Assembly (NCBI GenBank): GCA_002899795.1
Contig: PPDG01000210.1
Location: forward strand, 1 to 8,287
DNA length: 8,287 bases
From: Desulfobacteraceae bacterium
Lineage (GTDB): Bacteria > Desulfobacterota > Syntrophobacteria > BM002
Reading direction: 5' to 3'
Positions 1 to 6,300 of the stretch are shown in pieces; the stretch's first letter is position 1; the number at the start of each line of letters is the position of its first letter. Both the position numbers and the translations under genes were made by a program. The notes under the pieces were generated by a model. That model was not told where the DNA came from and made no database searches. It saw nothing but the letters and a program-made list of their open reading frames with translations.

Positions 1-210
1 CACTTTTCTATCCAAAAATTCCTCCAGCTCATAGCCGGTGAGATCTTCGATTTTTCTATCGTACAGATCCAGAGACCAATCCGAGTATCCCTTGAAGTAA
101 ATTAGGTCTCTGGTGTCGAAATAGAATTCTTGTGGGGAAATCTTGAAGTTGACCATTTTCTCCAGCTCCCCCACCCGGTGCAGGAGCTCTTCGTACGTTG
201 GTTTGGCCAT
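1..210 (-). CDS. PAS-domain sensor protein, N-terminal fragment (runs off left edge)
   Basis: The reading frame starts at an ATG at 210-208 and stays open to base 1, giving 70 residues with the C-terminus missing. Residues 5-18 (TYEELLHRVGELEK) form the short charged helix or coiled coil that often precedes PAS domains in sensor kinases and diguanylate cyclases of Desulfobacterota-type bacteria. Residues from about 29 onward (YFDTRDLIYFKGYSDWSLDL, then an E-D-L-T-G-Y-E motif) match the start of a PAS fold, where 'iedlTGY' leads into the first helix. A ribosome binding site (AGAGGAA, about 6 nt before the ATG) supports this start. The output domain lies outside the window, so histidine kinase, diguanylate cyclase or another regulator are all possible. 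The gene is divergent from purD, with an extended -10 promoter about 38 nt upstream of the start. Confidence 0.72.
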   Translation of the reverse strand, partial: MAKPTYEELLHRVGELEKMVNFKISPQEFYFDTRDLIYFKGYSDWSLDLYDRKIEDLTGYELEEFLDRKV

Positions 211-254
211 GAAATTCCTCTATGAGTTTGGGTTTGACTACACCGAAACACGTC

Positions 255-263
255 ATTATAACA
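255..263 (-). promoter_or_regulatory. Extended -10 promoter for the PAS-sensor gene
   Basis: On the minus strand the sequence reads TGTTATAAT. This is a perfect TATAAT hexamer preceded by the TGn of an extended -10 element. The predicted transcript start near 248 leaves a 5' leader of about 38 nt before the ATG at 210. No good TTGACA box is seen at 16-18 nt spacing, as is often the case for extended -10 promoters. Confidence 0.55.
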
Positions 264-279
264 CACTGTTTTGCTTGGT

Positions 280-307
280 AGTGATAGCGGTTTTAAACAC
301 TATTACT
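280..307. promoter_or_regulatory. Operator-like dyad upstream of the PAS-sensor promoter
   Basis: AGTGATAG (280-287) and CTATTACT (300-307) form an inverted repeat matching at 7 of 8 positions, separated by a 12-nt AT-rich spacer. It sits at about -32 to -59 relative to the predicted minus-strand transcript start, overlapping the -35 region. That is a typical place for an activator or repressor. The regulator is unknown, and an 8-bp imperfect dyad can arise by chance. Confidence 0.3.
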
Positions 308-419
308 CTCATAAGGCTGCAATAGAGCAAGCCCACTTTGTCTGATGGGCGCAGTGGAGGCAGGGAGGGGGCGGATTTTCAGTTTGACTCGTCTTTGCCT
401 TTTTGATACCTTCCAACAG

Positions 420-447
420 TAGTCACAAGGAAAATTCTCTTTATAGT
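420..447 (+). promoter_or_regulatory. Candidate sigma-70-type promoter for purD
   Basis: TAGTCA (420-425, 4 of 6 to TTGACA) and TATAGT (442-447, 5 of 6 to TATAAT) are separated by 16 nt. Initiation near 454 would place almost the whole 7-nt repeat tract in the purD 5' leader. A second, weaker option is TTGACT at 384-389 with a poor TACCTT at 407-412. Neither is strong. Confidence 0.3.
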
Positions 448-451
448 TGGT

Positions 452-514
452 CAGTTAGCAGGGAACAGCGCAAAAGATTGAAATTTCGAAATTCGAAATT
501 CGAAATTCGAAATT
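452..514. repeat. 63-bp heptad-phased tandem repeat tract upstream of purD
   Basis: Four perfect copies of CGAAATT fill 487-514. The same 7-nt phase extends backwards through GAAATTT (480-486) and AAAGATT (473-479) to three units that begin with CAG at 452, 459 and 466. This gives nine consecutive 7-nt units. The perfect part contains overlapping TTCGAA palindromes and a 12-bp perfect palindrome (AATTTCGAAATT, 482-493). The tract ends 16 bp before the purD start codon. It is non-coding and unlike CRISPR in unit length and organisation. Confidence 0.85.
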
Positions 515-520
515 AAAAAT

Positions 521-527
521 GGGGGAG
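521..527 (+). promoter_or_regulatory. Ribosome binding site that sets the purD start
   Basis: The purine run GGGGGAG lies just before the ATG at 531. It overlaps the alternative upstream ATG at 519, which is preceded only by AT-rich repeat sequence. The site therefore favours the start at 531, although the 3-nt spacing is short. Confidence 0.5.
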
Positions 528-530
528 TGC

Positions 531-1826
531 ATGAAGATACTTGTCATCGGCAGTGGTGGGCGCGATCATACGATTGCTTGGAAGTTTGCCCAGAGTTCCA
601 GGGTGAAGAAAATCTATGTGGCCCACGGGAACGCCGGGATTTCGCAGACGGCAGAGTGTGTTAATGCCCGGACCATAGAGGAAATGCTTGCCTTTGCCGC
701 CCGTGAGAGTATCGACCTTACCTTTGTGGGGCCGGAAAGCCCCCTTTCAGCCGGCATTGTCGATCTCTTTGAAAAAGAAGGGCTGGACATAGTTGGGCCA
801 AGCCTAGCTGCAAGCCGGCTGGAGTCTTCCAAATGCTATGCGAAAGAAATAATGCGCGATCTTGGGATTCCGGTGGCGGATTTCGAGATCTTTGACGACC
901 CGGATAAGGCCCGGGACTATGTACGCAGTGTGGGATATCCGGTGGTGGTCAAGGCGGACGGCTTGGCGGCAGGTAAAGGCTCTCTGGTTTGCGATGATGT
1001 GGCCCAGGCAGAGGATGCCGTCCACCTGCTTATGGAAAAGCGAATTTTCGGAGACTCGGGGAGCAAGGTGGAAATTGAGCGGCGGCTGTATGGTCGAGAG
1101 CTCTCATTTTTCTGTTTCACCGACGGCAACTCGGTGATGCCCATGGTGGCAGCTCAAGATTACAAGAGGGCTCGGGATGACGACGAGGGCAAAAACACCG
1201 GTGGTATGGGATCCTACTCTCCCCATCCCTGGCTCACCGAAGAGATGAGCCAGACCATAATGGATCGAGTGGTGCAGCCGCTCATTACAGGCTTCAAAGA
1301 AAAGACCGGCATCGTCTACAAGGGCATTCTCTATGTGGGGCTGATGTTGGTGGAAGAGCAGGACTCCATCACTCCTTATGTGCTCGAGATTAATATTCGC
1401 CAGGGAGACCCCGAGGCCCAGGTTATATTACCGAGGCTGGAAACCGATCTGGTTGATATATCAGAGGCTATTGTTCAGGGACGACTCCACGAAATAACGC
1501 CCAAGTGGAACCCAGATTATCAATTGTGTTTGATTGCTGTGAGCGGCCGCACGAAAGGTAAGAAAGGGTGGTACAAGGGATATCCTGAGCGTTACAAAAT
1601 TGGTGTGCCCATACACGGGCTGGACCAAGTTGATCCTGAATGCCTGGTGGTTCATTCAGGGACTGGATTCGGCGACGAGGGTCAGTTGATCACTACCGGT
1701 GGCCGGGTTTTGTGCATAGTCAGCCGGGGCAAGACTTTGAAGGAGGCGAGGGAGAAGGCGTACGCGGAGATGGAGAAGGTAGAATTTACCGGCATGTACT
1801 ATCGCAGTGATATAGGTAAGGAGTGA
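531..1826 (+). CDS. purD: Phosphoribosylamine--glycine ligase (GAR synthetase)
   Basis: PurD joins 5-phosphoribosylamine to glycine using ATP to give glycinamide ribonucleotide, an early cytoplasmic step of de novo purine synthesis. The start at 531 gives 431 residues, the normal length, beginning MKILVIGSGGRDH like the family's N-terminal nucleotide-fold motif. In order one sees HGNAG (32-36), VGPESPL (66-72), an ATP-grasp core with KADGLAAGKG (141-150), QDYKR (209-213), NTGGMGSYSP (222-231), E286/N288/R290 followed by GDPE (292-295), and a C-terminal YYRSDIG. Oddities: the usual R-F-G-D-P-E-T-Q signature reads RQGDPEAQ here; QDHKR is QDYKR; and the usual ASGGYP motif is replaced by VSGRTKGKKG (337-346). 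The metal- and phosphate-binding acids are kept, so activity is expected. purE follows after 5 nt, indicating one transcript. Confidence 0.95.
   Translation: MKILVIGSGGRDHTIAWKFAQSSRVKKIYVAHGNAGISQTAECVNARTIEEMLAFAARESIDLTFVGPESPLSAGIVDLFEKEGLDIVGPSLAASRLESSKCYAKEIMRDLGIPVADFEIFDDPDKARDYVRSVGYPVVVKADGLAAGKGSLVCDDVAQAEDAVHLLMEKRIFGDSGSKVEIERRLYGRELSFFCFTDGNSVMPMVAAQDYKRARDDDEGKNTGGMGSYSPHPWLTEEMSQTIMDRVVQPLITGFKEKTGIVYKGILYVGLMLVEEQDSITPYVLEINIRQGDPEAQVILPRLETDLVDISEAIVQGRLHEITPKWNPDYQLCLIAVSGRTKGKKGWYKGYPERYKIGVPIHGLDQVDPECLVVHSGTGFGDEGQLITTGGRVLCIVSRGKTLKEAREKAYAEMEKVEFTGMYYRSDIGKE
1818..1823 (+). promoter_or_regulatory. Ribosome binding site that sets the purE start
   Basis: AAGGAG lies inside the last codons of purD, 8 nt before the ATG at 1832. 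The alternative GTG at 1823 overlaps this box and could not use it, so 1832 is preferred. Termination of purD at 1824-1826, right beside the site, suggests translational coupling. Confidence 0.7.
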
Positions 1827-1831
1827 GCCGG

Positions 1832-2383
1832 ATGCAGCACAGCAAAGAGTCTAATCAACACCCGGTGAATTCCCAGCAGAATCCCATGGTCGGTGTAATC
1901 ATGGGAAGTGACTCTGATTTGCCGGTAATGCAAGAAGCTCTGGAGGTACTAACAAGTTTCGGAATTCCTGCCGAGATCACGGTGGCGTCAGCGCACCGCT
2001 CACCAAAAAGGGTGTATGAGTATGCAAGTTCTGCCAGTAAGCGGGGTCTCAAAGTACTGATAGCAGGTGCTGGTGGAGCTGCCCATTTGGCTGGTGTCCT
2101 GGCGGCTGAAACCAGGCTGCCGGTAATCGGTGTGCCCATAGCCTCTTCTCCCTTGGCAGGGTGGGATGCACTGCTGGCCACCGTACAGATGCCGGCGGGT
2201 GTGCCGGTGGCCACCATGGCTGTGGGTAAAGCCGGAGCCAGAAACGCAGCCATTCTGGCGGTACAAATACTGGCAGTGGCCGACAGCGAGTTGGAGAAGC
2301 GACTTGAGCGCTACAAGGAAGAGTTGGCTGAGCAGGTGGCCGAGAAAGCTGCAGGACTGCGCGAGAAGTTGTCCATTCCCTAA
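1832..2383 (+). CDS. purE: N5-carboxyaminoimidazole ribonucleotide mutase / AIR carboxylase (PurE)
   Basis: PurE forms 4-carboxy-5-aminoimidazole ribonucleotide in purine synthesis. Class I enzymes rearrange N5-CAIR made by PurK; class II enzymes carboxylate AIR directly. The protein is 183 residues with an extra polar N-terminus of about 18 residues before the core and a charged helical tail (about 151-180). Visible family motifs are MGSDSDLPVM (24-33), SAHRSP (53-58, containing the catalytic-type His55), IAGAGGAAHLAG (77-88), PVIGVPIASSPLAGWDALL (97-115), VQMPAGVPVATMAVGKAGA (118-136) and the following RNAAIL. The usual SAHRTP reads SAHRSP and the usual HLPG reads HLAG. No purK is seen beside it, so the class cannot be assigned here. 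The gene follows purD at 5 nt and is probably co-transcribed. A shorter start at 1886 lacks a ribosome binding site. Confidence 0.95.
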   Translation: MQHSKESNQHPVNSQQNPMVGVIMGSDSDLPVMQEALEVLTSFGIPAEITVASAHRSPKRVYEYASSASKRGLKVLIAGAGGAAHLAGVLAAETRLPVIGVPIASSPLAGWDALLATVQMPAGVPVATMAVGKAGARNAAILAVQILAVADSELEKRLERYKEELAEQVAEKAAGLREKLSIP

Positions 2384-2402
2384 TCAAGGCAAACCAGGAA
2401 TC

Positions 2403-2552
2403 GAACCACGAAGGACACAAAGAGCACGAAGGGATGCAATTTCAGATTGTTGATTTCAGATTGCAGATTGGGAAATCTTCCTATTGCTGCTTGTGACAAT
2501 CTACAATCTTAAATCTAAAATCTCAAATATACCTCTGTGATCTCCGTGGTTC
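2403..2552. repeat. 150-bp nested inverted-repeat element built of 9-nt and 7-nt units
   Basis: The element begins GAACCACG (2403-2410) and ends with its exact reverse complement CGTGGTTC (2545-2552). Inside the left end are three 9-nt units of the CACGAAGGA type (2407-2433). These are followed by five 7-nt units of the GATTTCA/GATTGCA type (2438-2472). After a 22-nt centre (2473-2494), the right arm holds five 7-nt units in inverted orientation (2495-2529), then two inverted 9-nt units (2531-2548). The 19-bp parts at 2452-2470 and at 2497-2515 (reverse complement) match at 17 of 19 positions. AATC flanks both ends (2399-2402 and 2553-2556), which could be a 4-bp target duplication or chance. 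It fills nearly all of the purE-tsaC gap and would fold into a long imperfect hairpin. No protein is encoded. Confidence 0.85.
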
Positions 2553-2569
2553 AATCTTAACTACTTATA

Positions 2570-3214
2570 ATGCCACTCATACTCAAAGTGGAGAAAGATC
2601 CTTCCCAAAGCGAAGAAGCCATCAGGCAAGCCGCCCAACTCATTGTCAACGGCGGGGTGGTAGCTTTTCCGACGGAAACCTTCTATGGTCTGGCGGCCCT
2701 GGCCACTGACTATCAAGCCATTGACAAGCTATATCAGCTTAAGAAAAGGCCGGCTCAAAAATCCCTCAGCATCCTGATTGCGGATCCAGCGGAACTTGAT
2801 GACTGGATTGAAACCATCCCCAATCAGGCGCTTCATTTGATGGCACGCTTTTGGCCTGGTCCCCTCACCCTTGTTTTTGCTGCCGCAACACATCTGCCAA
2901 CCAATCTCACCGCTGATACCGGCAAAATAGGTGTAAGGATTTCCTCTCATCCGGTTGCTCAGGCTCTGGTCCGAGAGGTAGGTGCACCCATCACTGCCAC
3001 CAGTGCCAATCGGTCAAAATCCCCTAGTTGTCGCAGTGCGGGTGAAGCAATAACTCAACTGGGTTCGGACCTGGAAGCCATTCTAGATGCTGGCTTGACG
3101 CCCGGGGGCAAAGTCTCTACAATTGCCGACGTAACTACTCGTCCTCCCAAGATTTTACGAATCGGGGCAATTGCCGCCCAGGAGGTTTTTTCTTGCTGGG
3201 AGCAAAATGCATAG
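2570..3214 (+). CDS. L-threonylcarbamoyladenylate synthase (TsaC/Sua5/YrdC family)
   Basis: This enzyme makes threonylcarbamoyl-AMP from threonine, bicarbonate and ATP for the t6A37 modification of tRNAs that read ANN codons. It acts in the cytoplasm with TsaD, TsaB and TsaE. The protein has 214 residues, which fits a single YrdC domain without the large C-terminal domain of Sua5. Motifs are PTETFYGLA (34-42), KKRP (58-61, the K-x-R substrate site), FWPGPLT (94-100), GVRISSHP (121-128), TATSANRS (142-149), and STIAD...KILRIGAI near the end. The start fits the family's N-terminus (LILKVEKDP), but no Shine-Dalgarno sequence precedes it. Instead the 150-bp repeat element ends 17 bp upstream. A link to the flanking purine and cell-wall genes is not evident. 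Paralogues of the YciO type have a similar fold, so the symbol is left open. Confidence 0.9.
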   Translation: MPLILKVEKDPSQSEEAIRQAAQLIVNGGVVAFPTETFYGLAALATDYQAIDKLYQLKKRPAQKSLSILIADPAELDDWIETIPNQALHLMARFWPGPLTLVFAAATHLPTNLTADTGKIGVRISSHPVAQALVREVGAPITATSANRSKSPSCRSAGEAITQLGSDLEAILDAGLTPGGKVSTIADVTTRPPKILRIGAIAAQEVFSCWEQNA

Positions 3215-3326
3215 GTGCCGCGTTGCCTATGAGCACAGAAGCCTCTCTGCTACATCCCTGCGCCCCAAATAGCTCACGGCCCTATGCGCACCCAGTCTTG
3301 GAGCGAGTCAGGGACGCGGGAGCCTC

Positions 3327-6300
3327 ATGAGGAAATCCTTTTTTAGAAAATTTTTCGAGATGGTGCAAGGAAACCTTGTCTCCCGAATGTTTGGATTCAT
3401 AAGGGAGATGGTTATTGCCGGTTATTTCGGCACTACTCGAGCCACTGACCTCTTCGCCATAGCCTTTACTATTCCCACCCTGTTTCGACGTATTCTGGGT
3501 GAGGATATGGTAGAAAAGGCCTTCTTGCCCTCTTTCCGCCAACTGATTGCCGCCGGGGAATATCGGCGCGCCTGGATGCTGGCTTCCAGAATTTTTAACC
3601 TCATGATGCTTCTGCTTCTGCTCATCATGGGGCTCTTTTATCTGCTGACTCCAAAATTGGTCAGAGTGATCGGCGCCGGTCTCGCTCTCAGCGAGTTCCA
3701 CCAGGCTGAGATCATGACCTATTTTATCCTTCCTTTCATGGTGGCCATTGGCTTGGCCTCATTTGTGGGCGGCCTTCTCCTTTTTCTGGACGCCACTGCC
3801 ACCTACGCCCTGGCGCCGATAATGCTCAGTATCGGAGTCATTATCGGTATCATTGCTCTAAAACCCTATATTGGTATGTATAGTTTGGCAGTGGGGTTTG
3901 TTTTGGGAGGGGTGCTGCAGTTTATCATCCAAATTCCCATGCTTATTAGATCCTCGCGCCGCAGCAACCTTGGCATGCAATATATGGCCGCCCTGGGAGA
4001 ATCTGTGCCGGAACTCAAAGAAGTGGGGCGACAGTCAGGTTGGATCTTCGGGCAGTCCGTGGCCAGCAAGACCGTGGAGGTGGTAGATCGGGTGCTTGCT
4101 TCTTTTCTTGTGCCCGGCAGTATTGCTGCTCTCTATTTTGCCCAGAGGCTTGTCCAGTTGCCCAACTCCATTATTGGCCTCGCCGTGGGAAGGGCGGGGG
4201 TCACTGAGCTCAATGATCAAGTGCAACAGGAAGATTGGCAGGGGTTCCGCAATACGGTGATTACCGGAGTTCGCTACAATATCGTCTGCATGGTGCCCCT
4301 CACCGTGCTGGTGGTGGTACTGGTGGGACCCATAACTTCGGTGGCTTTTCAGCGTGGAGCCTTTGACAGTTCGGCGGTGAAGCTCACGGCTTTAGCCTTT
4401 GCTTTCTACGCTTTGGGCCTTTTGGGTATGGGGCTGTGGAACCTCTACAGCCGTGTTTATCCAGCATTGGCCAAGAATCAGATTCCCCTCTACTCCTCGC
4501 TACTTTGCGCTTTTGTGAATGTGGGGCTGAGTTTGCTTTTGGTGCGGACGCCAATCAAACATGGAGGGCTAGCACTCGCCTCTTCCATCGCCTTTACCCT
4601 AAACGGTGTGATACTGTTCGCTGCTTTTAATTTTGAACTACGCCGCTTGGGGCAGGAGGGTATTGGCTGGCAGGATCTTGGCGACACGCTTCTTTCCATC
4701 ACTGTTGCTAGTGGTGTGGGCGGCTTGACCGCCTGGATTCTGTTTCCTCTATTCAGCGAAATCCATTTTCTGGCCCGCCTGCCGCACCTGATTTTTCATT
4801 GGGGCGAGGTTGTCGCCCTGGGGCTTACAGCTGCTGCTGGGATGTTCATGTTTTTGCTGACCCTCGGCTATTGGGGCCGATTTCGAGGCGGGGGTGCAGC
4901 CGGGACAGAACGGGTCATTTTGACGGGAGGTGGTACCGGTGGCCACGTGAAGCCGGCTCTTGCCATAGCCGAGGCTATCAAACAGAAGGAGCCACATTCC
5001 CAATTTCTCTATGTGGGCTTACGAGGAAAAGCCGAATCGGTTATCGTTACCCGTGCCGGCTATCCTATTCGATACGTGTTGGCCAGTGGCTATCCCGGTT
5101 CTCGACCGAGTCTGGCCCTGGTGCGTTTTGTTTGTGCCTTATGCGTGGGAATTGTGCAGTCTTTTTATCATATTGCGACCTTTCGACCCGGGACGATTGT
5201 GGGCACGGGGGGGTATGTTAGCGCTCCGGTTATATTAGCCAATACGTTGATGCGCGGCCTTGGCATGAGCCGGGCTCAGGTCTTTATCCACGAGCAGAAC
5301 AGCGTGCCAGGAAAACTCAATCAGTTAATAGGTCGCCGAGCTGACAAAGTGTTGCTCACCTTCCCGGAGACCAAGGGATTTTTTCCAGAAAATGGGGTGG
5401 TGGTAGGCTATCCGGTACGGCGTTCGGTCACCAGTATGCTAAGCTCGGACAGAGGCAAGGCCATGCCATTGCCAATACCTGAGGGCAGACGAGTGGTTTT
5501 TGCTTTTGGTGGTTCCCAGGGGTCTCGGACCATCAATCGGGCCTTGGTGGACGCGCTGGCCTACCTTCTAGCGCGGCGGGATGACATTTTTGTCATTCAC
5601 GGTGTGGGGTTGATGAAAACTCCTGAATACCACGCCTGGGAGGATACCTCTGAGCGGTTGCAACGCGAGTACAATGAGCAAGAGCGAGAGCAAATCGATT
5701 CCTTCTACTACGCGCAGGACTATTTTCATAACATTGGCGACATCTACGCAGTGAGCGATCTCATAGTATGTCGCGGCGGTGCTGGGAGTCTCAATGAGAT
5801 CTCGGCAATGGGAAAGCCGGCTCTCATTATTCCCAAGGCCAATTTGCCAGGCAACCACCAGGTAATGAATGCTCGTGCCATGAAACGGGCTGGTGGGGCT
5901 GAAGTGATCTTCGAAGATACTGTTAAGGACGGGGGCATGCTGTTGGAGGAGGTTGAAGGTCAGAAGCTGGCAATGAAGATTCTTTCTTTGCTCGATGCCA
6001 AGCAGCGGTTGGAAGAGATGGGTAAATGTTCTCGCGCCTTCATGAATCACTATGCTGCAGAGCGTATTGCTGCGGAGATTTACGGCAGCCCACTGCCCCA
6101 CAGCTCCCTGAATGATATTTCTGCTAAAGATCTGGATCCGCTTTTGAGAGATAATGAGCTGTTGGTGCGGCTCAGAAGTGCTTGGCAAGAGGATCAGAAA
6201 CAATATGAGCCTCGAAAAGTTATTGTCGATGCTGACGATTTGGATTACTACCGCCATCGAGCTGCATCCTTGTTAACCTCGCCCAGTTGGCCGGAACGCA

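Larger units (their letters stand above)
211..530. other. Divergent intergenic spacer between the PAS-sensor gene and purD
   Basis: No credible gene is seen in this 320-bp stretch. A 60-codon frame that reads through it has no ribosome binding site or recognisable motif. The spacer holds the minus-strand promoter and dyad, a short hairpin candidate (GCCCA at 331-335 pairing with TGGGC at 346-350), a weak plus-strand promoter and the 7-nt-period tract next to purD. Confidence 0.6.

Noticed and set aside
452..514. CRISPR array
   Set aside because: Units are 7 nt with no spacers of 25-40 nt between them, so it is a simple tandem tract.
519..530. ATG at 519 as the start of purD
   Set aside because: It is preceded only by the AT-rich heptad repeat and adds four residues (MGEC) before the family N-terminus. 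The purine-rich box at 521-527 serves the ATG at 531.
1823..1831. GTG at 1823 as the start of purE
   Set aside because: It overlaps the AAGGAG box and leaves no spacing. ATG at 1832 is 8 nt downstream of that box.
1855..2253. 132-codon minus-strand frame, and the overlapping frame at 2049-2420
   Set aside because: Both are antisense to purE, which is fully conserved, and neither has a ribosome binding site or family motif.
2566..2571. TATAAT as a tsaC promoter
   Set aside because: It overlaps the start codon, so transcription would begin inside the gene, and no -35 box lies at the right distance.
3177..3200. CCCAG/CTGGG dyad around a T-run as a terminator
   Set aside because: The T-run lies in the loop rather than after the stem, and the whole site is within the last codons of the tsaC-type gene.
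4887..4922. Internal start that would make MurG a separate gene
   Set aside because: The only in-frame candidate near the boundary is a TTG at 4920, inside the first MurG strand and without a spaced ribosome binding site. There is no stop codon between the domains.
5568..6257. 229-codon open frame on the minus strand
   Set aside because: It lies wholly inside the MurG part of the fusion gene, whose motifs are clear. The antisense translation has no recognisable motif and reflects codon bias of the real gene.
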